A DNA stretch of 16,325 bases, from contig DJRJ01000127.1 in assembly GCA_002438865.1 (NCBI GenBank), positions 1 through 16,325 of the forward strand, read 5' to 3'. Of the stretch, positions 1 to 7,320 are shown piece by piece. Position numbers and translations under genes: made by a program. Below the pieces are notes generated by a model. It made no database searches. It was not told where the DNA came from and worked only from the letters and a program-made list of their open reading frames with translations. Position 1 is the first letter of the stretch. Each line of letters begins with the position of its first letter. Source of the stretch: Clostridiales bacterium UBA6363 (lineage in GTDB: Bacteria; Bacillota; Clostridia; UBA1381).

Positions 1-32
1 GGGAGGAGATGCGACGCTTATCTTTTGTGCGG

Positions 33-209
33 TCAGATGAAAGCGTTGCGGTCTGGACTGTACCTGTATCCTATTTGGGAAAGCTTTTGCGTGATTTGCG
101 CCGGGTCAAGCTCCATATCGGAGCAAAGCTCGTCAAATGACGGGTAGCTGTCACGCAGTTTTGTATTTATATAGCTTAAAAGTATTGCGGGGTCATTGGG
201 GATATTCAT
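33..209 (-). CDS. DUF4250 domain-containing small protein (58 aa)
   Basis: A 58-residue ORF that starts MNIPNDPAILLSYINTKLRD and ends RYSPDRNAFI. The NDP..LLS.(I/V)NTKLRD start, the central acidic stretch and the C-terminal IGY.Y....N.F pattern match my memory of the DUF4250 family, a group of about 60-residue Clostridia proteins of unknown function. The length equals the whole family domain, so the gene looks complete. The ATG is preceded by AAGGA at a 6-base spacing, which supports this start. It has no signal peptide or membrane segment, so it should be cytoplasmic; the helical C-terminal half could be a small DNA- or protein-binding fold, but that is a guess. It lies 74 bases downstream of the lipoprotein gene on the same strand, with two hairpins between them, so co-transcription is uncertain. 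No function can be assigned. Confidence 0.82.
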   Translation of the reverse strand: MNIPNDPAILLSYINTKLRDSYPSFDELCSDMELDPAQITQKLSQIGYRYSPDRNAFI

Positions 210-227
210 ATTATTTCCTTTCCGTTT

Positions 228-285
228 GCCTGTCTGCCGACAGGCTCAAAGGGGCGCTGTAATGCGCCCCTTTGGTAATTTTTTT
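228..285. terminator. Two tandem hairpins between lipoprotein and DUF4250 genes; probable terminator
   Basis: Hairpin 1 (228-245) has a perfect 7-bp stem GCCTGTC/GACAGGC with a TGCC loop. Hairpin 2 (247-274) has an 11-bp perfect stem (CAAAGGGGCGC/GCGCCCCTTTG) with a 6-base loop. On the plus strand hairpin 2 is followed by a run of seven T at 279-285, the classic intrinsic terminator form, and that run overlaps the stop codon of the minus-strand lipoprotein gene. On the minus strand, the direction of the flanking genes, hairpin 2 ends in only three T and then hairpin 1. It may terminate or attenuate minus-strand transcription and block plus-strand read-through. The direction is unresolved. Confidence 0.6.
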
Positions 286-832
286 ATTTAATTTCAAATG
301 TTTTTGCAACCGAGCCTTCGTTGCTTTCCGAATTAAACGCCTTTACGGTAACGTCTACCGACGTTTTATCGTCCGAGAGAGCATATGCACGCTGAACGGT
401 TATTTTGTCGCCTTTCTTAACCATCTGCGCAACCGACGCAATGTCGTAACCCTCCACCTCGTTCAGATTTACGGGGCGCAAGTCTGCTCCGTCCTGCTCG
501 ATTGTAACGGTCATCGCTCCGGCGAAATTCGCCTCCTGCGAGGAATTGTTCTTAAAATCAAACGAAACTATCACAACTTTTTCATCGTTATAGTCTATAA
601 CCTTTGCCTTGTCTATTCCGACCTCGTACTTGCCGATAGCTCCGCTTTCCTTAACGCCGTTTGACGGTGCGGCGGTCAGCTCATCGCCCGAAACCTTGTT
701 CATATCAACGTTTTCGGTGGCGTTTACGCCGTAATCGGTAACAGGGTCACCCGTCTTTTTGTCTTTTTTTCCGCAGCCTGCGGCAGTTACTGCAATCGCA
801 AGCGCAGCCGTTATCAATAAAATCTTTTTCAT
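284..832 (-). CDS. Small secreted lipoprotein, DUF5067/DUF4352-like
   Basis: Predicted 182-residue lipoprotein. The N-terminus is a lipoprotein signal peptide: MKK, a hydrophobic stretch, then TAAGC followed by a Lys-rich tail, with the Cys as the lipidation site. A linker of about 45 residues precedes a domain starting near GKYEVGIDKAKVIDYND. It continues with VVIVSFDFKNNS and a V(M)KKGD..TVQRAYALSDD pattern, which resembles the immunoglobulin-like DUF5067/DUF4352 lipoproteins of Firmicutes; the exact family is uncertain. It should sit on the outer face of the membrane. An in-frame ATG four codons upstream (844) is less likely, because AAAGGA touches it with no spacing and lies 12 bases from the chosen ATG. 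Transcribed divergently from the HAD-malQ pair. Substrate or partner unknown. Confidence 0.75.
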   Translation of the reverse strand: MKKILLITAALAIAVTAAGCGKKDKKTGDPVTDYGVNATENVDMNKVSGDELTAAPSNGVKESGAIGKYEVGIDKAKVIDYNDEKVVIVSFDFKNNSSQEANFAGAMTVTIEQDGADLRPVNLNEVEGYDIASVAQMVKKGDKITVQRAYALSDDKTSVDVTVKAFNSESNEGSVAKTFEIK

Positions 833-854
833 AATCAAAATCATTCCTTTCTAT

Positions 855-860
855 GTTATA
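855..860 (-). promoter_or_regulatory. Possible -10 box for the lipoprotein gene
   Basis: Read on the minus strand this is TATAAC, about 22 bases before the preferred ATG at 832. No good -35 lies at 16-18 bases; a TTGATT at 881-886 is 20 bases away, which is too far for a normal sigma-A site. Weak candidate only. Confidence 0.3.
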
Positions 861-920
861 CTACCACACCGGCGCCAAAAAATCAAGCAAATCCGACAAA
901 ATTCATATATATTTCATATA

Positions 921-949
921 TTGACATAACACACGAACAGTTTTATAAT
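921..949 (+). promoter_or_regulatory. Consensus sigma-A promoter for HAD hydrolase-malQ
   Basis: TTGACA at 921-926 and TATAAT at 944-949 are both exact consensus boxes with the ideal 17-base spacer. Transcription should begin near 956, giving a leader of about 26 bases before the ATG at 982. The ribosome site AAGGA at 970-974 is 7 bases from the ATG. No operator-like palindrome is evident over the boxes, so strong, largely unregulated expression is the simplest reading. Confidence 0.88.
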
Positions 950-981
950 ATAATTATATTGTATACAGAAAGGATTTTTTT

Positions 982-1629
982 ATGAAGGCTATTATATTTG
1001 ACCTTGACGGAACTTTAACGGACACGCTTACCGCTTTGGCGCATTTTGGGAACATTGCGCTCACCGCAAACGGTTTCGAGCCGATTGAAAAGGACAAATA
1101 CAAATATCTTGTCGGAAACGGCAGAAATGTTCTTATTCATCGTATGCTGGCGTATTTCAACGCTGATACGGAAGAAAATTATGAAAAAGTAGGCGCCGTG
1201 TATGACGAGCATTACGAAGCCGACCCGATGTACAAGACAGACGCATACGACGGAATAAAGGACGCACTGCGCACGCTTAAAGACCGTGGGATAAAGCTTG
1301 CGGTATGCACAAACAAACCCGACAACGTTGCACAGGACGTTATAAAGCTGGTTTTCGGCGAGGGAACGTTTGATTTCGTATGCGGGGTATACGAGGGAAG
1401 CCTCCCCAAGCCCGACCCGTCACGTGCGCTTTTGATTGCCGAAAAGCTTGGCGTAACGCCCGACGAGTGCATATTTACGGGCGACACTTATGTTGACATT
1501 GAAACCGCAAAAAATGCCGGTATGACGCCTTTGGGTGTATTGTGGGGATTTCGTGACCGCAAGGAGCTCGAGGACGCAGGAGCGAAATATATAATTTCCT
1601 CGCCCGACGAATATATAAACTACATTTAA
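982..1629 (+). CDS. HAD-superfamily hydrolase, phosphoglycolate-phosphatase-like
   Basis: A 215-residue HAD phosphatase that should hydrolyse a small phosphorylated metabolite in the cytoplasm. All four HAD motifs are visible. Motif I is DLDGT, with nucleophile D7 and acid/base D9. Motif II is the Thr in VCTNK at 110. Motif III is the Lys of PKPDP at 143. Motif IV is GDTYVD at 167-172, binding Mg2+ through D168 and D172. The helical insert between motifs I and II (about residues 15-90) is a C1-type cap, as in phosphoglycolate phosphatase Gph and pyrophosphatase PpaX, so either substrate or another sugar phosphate is possible. Start supported by AAGGA 7 bases upstream and a consensus promoter. 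First gene of a pair with malQ (16-base gap). Full length for the family. Superfamily certain, substrate not. Confidence 0.9.
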   Translation: MKAIIFDLDGTLTDTLTALAHFGNIALTANGFEPIEKDKYKYLVGNGRNVLIHRMLAYFNADTEENYEKVGAVYDEHYEADPMYKTDAYDGIKDALRTLKDRGIKLAVCTNKPDNVAQDVIKLVFGEGTFDFVCGVYEGSLPKPDPSRALLIAEKLGVTPDECIFTGDTYVDIETAKNAGMTPLGVLWGFRDRKELEDAGAKYIISSPDEYINYI

Positions 1630-1645
1630 CGGAGGGATTTTATAA

Positions 1646-3115
1646 ATGAGAGCAAGCGGTATACTTCTTCATATTTCATCACTGCCGTCAAACTACGGCA
1701 TAGGCACCGTCGGCAAGGCGGCGTATGAATTTGTCGATTTTTTAAAAAACGCAAAGCAGACATACTGGCAAATTCTGCCCATAGGTCCGACAAGCTGCGG
1801 CGACTCGCCGTATCAGTCGTATTCCTCGCATGCAGGAAATCCGTATTTTATCGATCTGGATATGCTGTGTGCCGAAAATCTGCTTGACAAAAGCGACTGC
1901 AAGGGTGCGGAGGACTCGGAAAGCTATGTCGACTACGCCGCATTATATGACAACAGATTTGAAATTCTCAAAAAAGCATTTTTGAAATTTAAAAGCACGG
2001 ATTTAACTGCTTTTAACAGATTTCTTGACGAAAACGAACGCTGGATTTCAAACTACGGTCTGTTTATGGCAATGAAAGAGGAGTTCGGCGGAAAGCCGTG
2101 GTATCTTTGGGACGAGGGACTAAAAAAGCGTGACCCCCATTCGCTGTGGCTGTTCAAATCCTCGCACGAGGACGAGGTTATGTTCTGGGAATTTGTGCAG
2201 TTCAAGTTCTTTGAGCAATGGTCAAAGCTGAAAGCGTACGCAAATGAGAACGGAATAAAAATTATAGGCGACATACCGATTTATGTTTCTCCCGACAGTG
2301 CGGACGTATGGATATATCCCGATTTGTTCGATTTGAGCGCAGATCTTACGCCGAACAAGGTTGCAGGCTGTCCGCCGGACGGATATTCTCCTGACGGTCA
2401 GCTTTGGGGAAACCCGATTTACAACTGGGCAAGGCACAAGGAAACGGGATATGACTGGTGGCTCGACAGGCTCGGCGCATCGTTTGAATTTTTTGACGTT
2501 GTGAGAATAGACCATTTCAGAGGATTTGACGAATTTTACACCATTCCGTACGGTGACAAGACTGCCGTAAACGGAAAATGGGAAAAAGGACCCGGAATTG
2601 AATTTTTCGAGTATGTAAAATCAAAACTCGGAGATTTGCCGATAATTGCGGAGGATTTGGGATTTTTAACGCCGACCGTGCTTGAAATGCTTGAAAAATC
2701 GGGATTTCCGGGAATGAAAGTGCTTGAATTTGCTTTCGATTCCACGCCCGACAACATATATCTGCCGCACAATTACGATAAAAACTGCGCCGTATACATA
2801 GGCACTCACGATAACGATACGCTCCTCGGCTGGGCGGAGTCGGCAGACGAAAAAACGCTTGAATACTGCCGAAAGTATCTGCGTATACCGAAAAATGCCG
2901 ATTTCTCACGTGAATTTATCAAAGCGGCGTTTGCCTGCGTGGGAGACACGGTTATAATACAAATGCAGGATTATTTAAAGCTTGGCGGCGAGGCACGTAT
3001 GAACACGCCCTCCACCGCTTTCGGAAACTGGCGCTGGCGTGCGCCGAAAAGCGCATTTACAAAAAAGCTTGCAAAAGAAATTGCGGATATTACGGAAACA
3101 TACGGCAGAGTATAG
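1646..3115 (+). CDS. malQ: 4-alpha-glucanotransferase (amylomaltase, GH77)
   Basis: A 489-residue cytoplasmic GH77 enzyme that transfers alpha-1,4-glucan segments between maltodextrins, releasing glucose. It serves maltodextrin and glycogen turnover. The family signature RASGILLHISSLPS opens the protein. The catalytic residues are in place: nucleophile D289 in VRIDHFRG, acid/base E336 in IIAEDLG and D389 in GTHDND. These match the positions known from Thermus amylomaltase (D293, E340, D395). SPYQSYSS near 54-61 is the conserved acceptor-side segment, and the C-terminus carries RMNTPST..GNW. The length is that of a bacterial single-domain MalQ without N-terminal extensions. A GGAGGG ribosome site at 1631-1636 precedes the ATG. 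Second gene after the HAD hydrolase. No glycogen phosphorylase or maltose transporter is in the window, so the pathway setting cannot be seen. Confidence 0.97.
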   Translation: MRASGILLHISSLPSNYGIGTVGKAAYEFVDFLKNAKQTYWQILPIGPTSCGDSPYQSYSSHAGNPYFIDLDMLCAENLLDKSDCKGAEDSESYVDYAALYDNRFEILKKAFLKFKSTDLTAFNRFLDENERWISNYGLFMAMKEEFGGKPWYLWDEGLKKRDPHSLWLFKSSHEDEVMFWEFVQFKFFEQWSKLKAYANENGIKIIGDIPIYVSPDSADVWIYPDLFDLSADLTPNKVAGCPPDGYSPDGQLWGNPIYNWARHKETGYDWWLDRLGASFEFFDVVRIDHFRGFDEFYTIPYGDKTAVNGKWEKGPGIEFFEYVKSKLGDLPIIAEDLGFLTPTVLEMLEKSGFPGMKVLEFAFDSTPDNIYLPHNYDKNCAVYIGTHDNDTLLGWAESADEKTLEYCRKYLRIPKNADFSREFIKAAFACVGDTVIIQMQDYLKLGGEARMNTPSTAFGNWRWRAPKSAFTKKLAKEIADITETYGRV

Positions 3116-3169
3116 CATAATCTTAAGCCCACATAAAAGCGATAAAATAATGAATGTGCGCAAATGCAA

Positions 3170-3199
3170 GTAGGGGTTGATGCCCTCATCGACCCGAAA
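3170..3199 (+). repeat. GTAGGGG hairpin repeat, unit 1 (forward)
   Basis: Begins GTAGGGGTTGATG and ends CATCGACCCGAAA. The arms GGGTTGATG and CATCGACCC form a 9-bp stem with one G-T wobble around a CCCT loop. Nearly identical to the unit at 3272-3301. Confidence 0.8.
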
Positions 3200-3225
3200 C
3201 AATGTCCCGTATGGTGTGCGTTTTC

Positions 3226-3250
3226 GGCAGGAGTCAAGCTCCTGCCCTAC
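3226..3250 (-). repeat. GTAGGG hairpin repeat, unit 2 (inverted, variant stem)
   Basis: Read on the minus strand it starts GTAGGGCAGGAG. An 8-bp perfect stem GGCAGGAG/CTCCTGCC encloses a 5-base loop. It shares the GTAGGG end with the other units, but its stem sequence has diverged. Confidence 0.7.
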
Positions 3251-3271
3251 GGCGTGCGGTTTTCGCAATTT

Positions 3272-3301
3272 GTAGGGGTCGATGCCCTCATCGACCCGAA
3301 A
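3272..3301 (+). repeat. GTAGGGG hairpin repeat, unit 3 (forward)
   Basis: Starts GTAGGGGTCGATG and ends with the same CATCGACCCGAAA as unit 1. Perfect 9-bp stem GGGTCGATG/CATCGACCC with a CCCT loop. It differs from unit 1 by one base in 30. Confidence 0.8.
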
Positions 3302-3305
3302 AGTT

Positions 3306-3345
3306 ATGCGGTAGTGGACGATGAGAACATCGTCCCCTACCGCAT
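3306..3345 (-). repeat. GTAGGGG hairpin repeat, unit 4 (inverted, long stem); possible bidirectional terminator
   Basis: An 18-bp stem with a single mismatch (3306-3323 against 3328-3345) and an AGAA loop. On the minus strand it contains GTAGGGGACGATG, the repeat consensus. It sits between the convergent ends of malQ and the DUF4330 gene, 11 bases past the latter's stop. It is followed by ATTGTTTT on the plus strand and AACTTTT on the minus strand, so it may serve as a weak two-way terminator. No other terminator for either gene is seen in 3116-3356. Confidence 0.7.
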
Positions 3346-3356
3346 ATTGTTTTATC

Positions 3357-3848
3357 TCAGCTTACCTTTCTTACTTCCTTAATAACGCCCGACGTTTTGC
3401 AATACTGCGAATACAAATCAACGTGCTTTCCTACCGAAAGCTCGGTTGAGTCTGCCATAATGTACACATTATCGGATTCCTTGCCCTGCGCCTCTATTGT
3501 GACATAGCAGGTGGCTTTTTCGGGAAGGTATGCCTCAACGATTTTTCCGTCTGCGGTTTCTTTTGTTTCGTGTGCGTCCTCTATCTGAACGTCCTTTATT
3601 TTTCCGAGTACCTTGTCCGAATGTTTATCGGTTATATTTCCGCCTTTTTTCAAAGCGGCTGCGGTATATGTTCTCACGTTCTGCACTTTTATAACGTATT
3701 CAAACGTTTCGTTTGACTTAATTGCCGTTGTAAGGCGGCTGCCGTATCTTACGCATATGCCGGCTATAACCGCAACAACAAGCACGATTGCCGCAATGTC
3801 CACTATACTCACTTTTCCGCCGATTTTTCCGTTTTTATCAAGTATCAT
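3357..3848 (-). CDS. DUF4330 family membrane-anchored protein (second copy)
   Basis: 163 residues. The N-terminus LDKNGKIGGKVSIVDIAAI followed by a single hydrophobic helix (about residues 16-33) matches DUF4330, a Firmicutes family of unknown function with a short cytoplasmic start, one membrane helix and an extracytoplasmic beta-rich domain. The outer domain shares motifs with the preceding gene: DVQIEDA against DVKVEQA, CYVTIEA against VYVTIEA, and LSVGKHVDL against IKVGTEIPV. The two are therefore tandem paralogues. The ATG follows GAGGA at 7 bases, and that site lies across the end of the upstream gene (3-base gap), so translation is probably coupled. It is the last gene of the minus-strand cluster. 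Its place after an O-antigen-ligase-like gene and a glycosyltransferase suggests a role in assembling or attaching a surface polysaccharide. That is inference from context. Confidence 0.8.
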   Translation of the reverse strand: MILDKNGKIGGKVSIVDIAAIVLVVAVIAGICVRYGSRLTTAIKSNETFEYVIKVQNVRTYTAAALKKGGNITDKHSDKVLGKIKDVQIEDAHETKETADGKIVEAYLPEKATCYVTIEAQGKESDNVYIMADSTELSVGKHVDLYSQYCKTSGVIKEVRKVS

Positions 3849-3851
3849 TGC

Positions 3852-4322
3852 TTATTCCTCCTCGTTTATCGTTATAATATAGCCCGTAGCCGCATAGCCT
3901 TTGCCCTGTACGGGTATTTCCGTGCCGACCTTTATAGCCGTATCGCCCGTTTTTATAGCCGTATCAGATGCGGTACAATCCGCCTCTATGGTAACGTAAA
4001 CGTCTACCTTGTTTTCGACAGGCTCCATCGAGTATGTGCCGTTTATGCTGTTGTATGCCTGCTTTTTAGCCTGTTCCACTTTGACGTCCTTTACAACGCC
4101 GCCGTCCTTTTCGGTGAAGCTTATGGTTACGTTGTCGCCGACCTTTACGGCGTCGCCGTATTCAGGCTCTTTTTCGCTCATAAGCACCGTAAACTCTACC
4201 TTTTCATTGTCCGTTTTTTTGAAGAACTTCGGACCCAAAACATATGCCGCCGCTGCGACAGCCGCCGCAACAACAATTACGATAAGCGTATCAACCGCCG
4301 TCCATTTGTACTTTCTCTCCAT
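3852..4322 (-). CDS. DUF4330 family membrane-anchored protein (first copy)
   Basis: 156 residues: a basic start (MERKYKWTAVDTLIVIVV) running into one membrane helix (about 11-30), then an outer domain rich in beta-strand patterns. The VDTLIVIVV segment corresponds to the N-terminal DUF4330 signature, and the C-terminal VYVTIEA...IKVGTEIPVQG...TGYII pattern is shared with the following gene. A 7-residue tandem repeat, DTAIKTG then DTAIKVG, comes from a 21-base DNA duplication at about 3931-3965, but the paralogue has a similar length here, so it need not be an insertion. The ATG lies 2 bases after the stop of the glycosyltransferase gene, whose last codons hold the GGAAAGGA ribosome site. Function unknown. 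A pair of single-pass proteins could form a heterodimer with the neighbouring ligase-like protein, but nothing in the sequence proves this. Confidence 0.75.
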   Translation of the reverse strand: MERKYKWTAVDTLIVIVVAAAVAAAAYVLGPKFFKKTDNEKVEFTVLMSEKEPEYGDAVKVGDNVTISFTEKDGGVVKDVKVEQAKKQAYNSINGTYSMEPVENKVDVYVTIEADCTASDTAIKTGDTAIKVGTEIPVQGKGYAATGYIITINEEE

Positions 4323-4324
4323 TT

Positions 4325-5443
4325 TTATAACCGTTCCTTTCCTATTATTTTTATATATAAATCCTCGGTATTTTTCGTCATTGCCTTCGCGGTAAACGTT
4401 TCATTGAATATTTTTACCGCACCGTCGGACATTTTTTTATAGCACTCGCTGTCCGTAAGAAGCTTTTTTATTCCCTCCGCAAGAGCATGGGAATTTTTCT
4501 TCGGCACAACCAAGCCGTTTTCGCCGTTTTTTATAACGCCTGGATTTCCTCCGAAATCCGATACGACCGCCGGTATGCCTATGCTCATACCCTCAAGCAG
4601 TGCAAGGCTTGTCGCCTCGGTGCCGTATGACGCATTCGCCTGAATGTCGGTTATGTTCATAAGCTTGTCAACATCGCTTATAAAGCCTGTAAATATGACG
4701 TTTTCACAAAGTCCGAGAGATTTTACTTTCTCTTTAAGCGTGTTCTCGTAAGAGCCTGTGCCGGCTATGAAAAACTTTACGTTCGGGACGGTTTTTAAAA
4801 TCTCGTCCGCCGCCTCGATAAAGTACATATGCCCTTTTATGTCCTCAAGCCTTGCGACTATCGAAACGACTTTTTCGCCGTTCTTTACGCCGAAACGCTC
4901 ACGTATCTTTTCCGTATCGCCGACACGCTCAAGCCCGTCGACGCCGTTTAATATAACGGTTATTTTTTTCTCATCTACACCCGTATCGGTGAGGTTTTCC
5001 TTTGCCGCCTCGGCAACGGCGATTATCCCGTCCGCAAGGCGGTTATTGACAAAGCCGTTTATCTTTTTGCCCAAGCCTTTTGAAATTTTCTTTGACGGCG
5101 GAAAAACGCTGTGGCGTGTGTACACGATTTTTGCGCCGGCACGCTTTGCGGCAATCCTTGCCGACATACTTGCGTGCGTATGCACAAGGTCGGGTTTTTC
5201 ACGCTTGAATATCTGCGTAAGCTCCTTTACCGCTCCGAAATCAAGCGATTTATCCGCTATTCCGTCAGCCTCGATTACCTCAATGCCGAGCTTTTCGATA
5301 TGCGGTTTTAAAAGGCTGTTTTTCGGGAGTACCGTCTTTACCTCAAACTTATCGTAATCGAAATTTTCGAGCAAGGTGAGCAGACATTTTCCCGCTCCGC
5401 CGATATTTGTATCGGACGAAACTTCAATTATTTTCATTTTCAT
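4325..5443 (-). CDS. GT4-family glycosyltransferase
   Basis: 372 residues, two Rossmann halves of a GT-B, retaining GT4 enzyme that would transfer a sugar from a nucleotide donor to a lipid-linked acceptor at the cytoplasmic membrane face. Visible features are the N-terminal acceptor-side GGAGKCLLTLL loop (about 15-25), VHTHASMSARIAA (87-99), the domain-linking VVSIVARLEDIKG (192-204), FIAGTGSYE (225-233), FTGFISDV (251-258) and the donor-binding EATSLALLEGMSIGIPAVVS (276-295) followed by GGNPGVI. The start ATG overlaps the stop of the upstream ligase-like gene in an ATGA and is preceded by GGGGAGG. An internal ATG two codons later is possible but not needed. No signal peptide. The donor and acceptor sugars cannot be told from the sequence. 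Its place suggests it adds to the same polysaccharide as the ligase-like protein. Confidence 0.92.
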   Translation of the reverse strand: MKMKIIEVSSDTNIGGAGKCLLTLLENFDYDKFEVKTVLPKNSLLKPHIEKLGIEVIEADGIADKSLDFGAVKELTQIFKREKPDLVHTHASMSARIAAKRAGAKIVYTRHSVFPPSKKISKGLGKKINGFVNNRLADGIIAVAEAAKENLTDTGVDEKKITVILNGVDGLERVGDTEKIRERFGVKNGEKVVSIVARLEDIKGHMYFIEAADEILKTVPNVKFFIAGTGSYENTLKEKVKSLGLCENVIFTGFISDVDKLMNITDIQANASYGTEATSLALLEGMSIGIPAVVSDFGGNPGVIKNGENGLVVPKKNSHALAEGIKKLLTDSECYKKMSDGAVKIFNETFTAKAMTKNTEDLYIKIIGKERL

Positions 5444-7320
5444 TCCGTTTCCTCCCCGACCGATGATTTGAGCGCCATACCCATTGCAAGCACCATAAAG
5501 AATACAGCCATTACACGGTAATTATAGAAGGTATAATCAAACATACTCTGCGCCAGAAATGCCACAACTCCGAACGAAAGCGCAAGCGCCGACGTGCTTA
5601 TGCGGCTTTTTCTCTCACCCGTTGTATGCAGTGTATGCATTTTCATAAAGAACACAACGGAAAGTGCGATAAACACCGCCAAACCGCCTATTCCGCTTTC
5701 GACAATCATCTGCAAAAACGTGTTGTGCGAATGGGGCGCAACGACTGCGTTATACATAAAGAACGGATAAACGTGGTGGAAAGCGTCCTCGCCCATTCCG
5801 ATACCGCCGAGCCAAAAATTCTTTATAAGACCTATCGTTCCGAGCCATATATACACACGGTACGAGGTGGAGCTGTCTTTCATATTTCCCACGCTCGCAA
5901 ACCGCTCAATTACCGACGCCGGTAAAAACATAGGCGCTAAAAGGAGCAAAAACGGGAAGAATGCCCACCACTTGCCCTCATAGAACGTTACAAACAGCGC
6001 CGCCGCAAGGATAAAGCCTATCCAACAGCCGCGTGACTGCGTAAGTACAAGACACAGCACCGTTACGAGGAGCATTGCGATATACGCCCATTTTGACACT
6101 CTCCGCCACCTGTCTTTCAGTGCGAAAATTGCCGTTACGGGGATTACCAAAAGCAGATATTCGCCGAGAACGTTCGGGTTTGCAAGAGTTGAATACACTC
6201 GTGTTACGTTGCTTTCAAACATTTCCTCATCTATCCACGTATCCGCCGTTGCCCAGCCGAACACGTACTGCATAACTCCGTACAGTGCGACAAGTGCGCC
6301 CGAAATTGCAAACATTTTTAAAAGCGCATATGCCTGATCCCTTGTTTTTACGGTGTTTACAATCACAAAGTAAAATCCTGTGAAAACGGCGTACATAAGC
6401 CATACTTTAAGGCTTGAACCTCTCGCAAACGAGAACAGGCACGAAACCAAAAGCACCGCCAAAAACAGCATTACCGCCACGCCCATACCGTCAAAACGCC
6501 ACTTGAAATTTTCCTCGGCAAATGAGTGAAGAACAAGCGACAAAAACGTCCATATGCAAAGTCCGGCAAGAATCATTGTCGGGACGAACGGTGCGGCAAA
6601 CACCGCCGCAAACACGCCCGTTATGGGGTATGAAAGCACCAGAAGCAGTCCGAATATGCCGAACGGAACAGCTGCGCCGTAAAGCGGACTGACACTCATT
6701 ACCGCCGCCGAAACCGCTCCGACCAATGCCGCAATAACCAATCTCGGCACGCCTTTTACGGCGTTTTCGTCAAAGAAATCGAACTTCAGCTTTCGAAATC
6801 CCATTGCGCATTTTACAAACTCCGCAAGCTTGGACGGGTTTAAAAACCTCATTAAATCATAATTGACAAGCGAAATCAGCGCTCCGAAAACCGCCGCCGC
6901 AAGCGCCGCCTTTGACACACCGCCCTTTAAAACCATATGCACCGCAGTGTACACCACGGACATACTCAAAAGCATTATTCCGAAAAAGCGTGTGTTTATT
7001 GCACAGAAGTTTTCCGTGTACTCATATGCGGTACGGCAAATTACGCTCGTTTTTATGCGTTTGCGTAAAAATCCGCCCGTTTTTGAGCCGATAAACTCCA
7101 AAAAGGTGAACGGCAGACGGAGTATGCGCCCCGTAACGCTTTTTGCCGCCGAACCGCTGCGCTTGTCACTGCCGACGGCACGGACTATGCGGCTGTTTTT
7201 CCACGAACGTGAAAAAGCAGTATATATTTTGTCTATGACAGCATATATTCCGCTCGCCTTAAAGCACCTTGCAAATGCTCTGCCGAATGACGCAAGCGCC
7301 GTTAAAATCAGACTGTTCAT
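5440..7320 (-). CDS. O-antigen ligase/polymerase-like membrane protein (Wzy_C domain)
   Basis: 626 residues with the chosen start. After an amphipathic, basic N-terminal region of about 110 residues there are at least ten hydrophobic segments. The Wzy_C-type core is recognisable: LVLTQSRGCWIGF with the conserved Arg (R430), then a long outer loop with LGGIGMGEDAFHHVYPFF and the hallmark HSHNTFLQMIVESG (530-543). Members either polymerise lipid-linked repeats (Wzy) or ligate glycans to an acceptor (WaaL or teichuronic-type); sequence alone does not separate these roles. ATG 7320 is preferred because GGAAAGGA lies about 8 bases upstream, inside the 11 extra codons of the longer ORF (start 7353), which itself lacks a ribosome site. 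It overlaps the next gene by 4 bases. Likely works on the product of the adjacent glycosyltransferases after flipping. Confidence 0.88.
   Translation of the reverse strand: MNSLILTALASFGRAFARCFKASGIYAVIDKIYTAFSRSWKNSRIVRAVGSDKRSGSAAKSVTGRILRLPFTFLEFIGSKTGGFLRKRIKTSVICRTAYEYTENFCAINTRFFGIMLLSMSVVYTAVHMVLKGGVSKAALAAAVFGALISLVNYDLMRFLNPSKLAEFVKCAMGFRKLKFDFFDENAVKGVPRLVIAALVGAVSAAVMSVSPLYGAAVPFGIFGLLLVLSYPITGVFAAVFAAPFVPTMILAGLCIWTFLSLVLHSFAEENFKWRFDGMGVAVMLFLAVLLVSCLFSFARGSSLKVWLMYAVFTGFYFVIVNTVKTRDQAYALLKMFAISGALVALYGVMQYVFGWATADTWIDEEMFESNVTRVYSTLANPNVLGEYLLLVIPVTAIFALKDRWRRVSKWAYIAMLLVTVLCLVLTQSRGCWIGFILAAALFVTFYEGKWWAFFPFLLLLAPMFLPASVIERFASVGNMKDSSTSYRVYIWLGTIGLIKNFWLGGIGMGEDAFHHVYPFFMYNAVVAPHSHNTFLQMIVESGIGGLAVFIALSVVFFMKMHTLHTTGERKSRISTSALALSFGVVAFLAQSMFDYTFYNYRVMAVFFMVLAMGMALKSSVGEETE

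Noticed and set aside
8..139. Plus-strand ORF starting ATG after GGGAGGAG at the left edge
   Set aside because: It lies fully antisense to the DUF4250 gene, which has clear family resemblance, and its translation looks like an Arg/Val-rich shadow.
2517..2909. 130-codon minus-strand ORF inside malQ
   Set aside because: Antisense to the catalytic core of MalQ; Arg/Cys-rich shadow.
3170..3345. CRISPR array
   Set aside because: Only four short units with differing stems, alternating orientation and unequal spacing; no cas genes.
3164..3382. 72-codon plus-strand ORF across the repeats
   Set aside because: Its translation repeats (VGVDALIDPK twice) only because the DNA repeats do. No ribosome site or family resemblance.
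4758..5357. 199-codon plus-strand ORF
   Set aside because: Antisense to the GT4 gene, with a Phe/Ser/Ile-rich translation without motifs. The codon bias of the real gene leaves the opposite strand low in stops.
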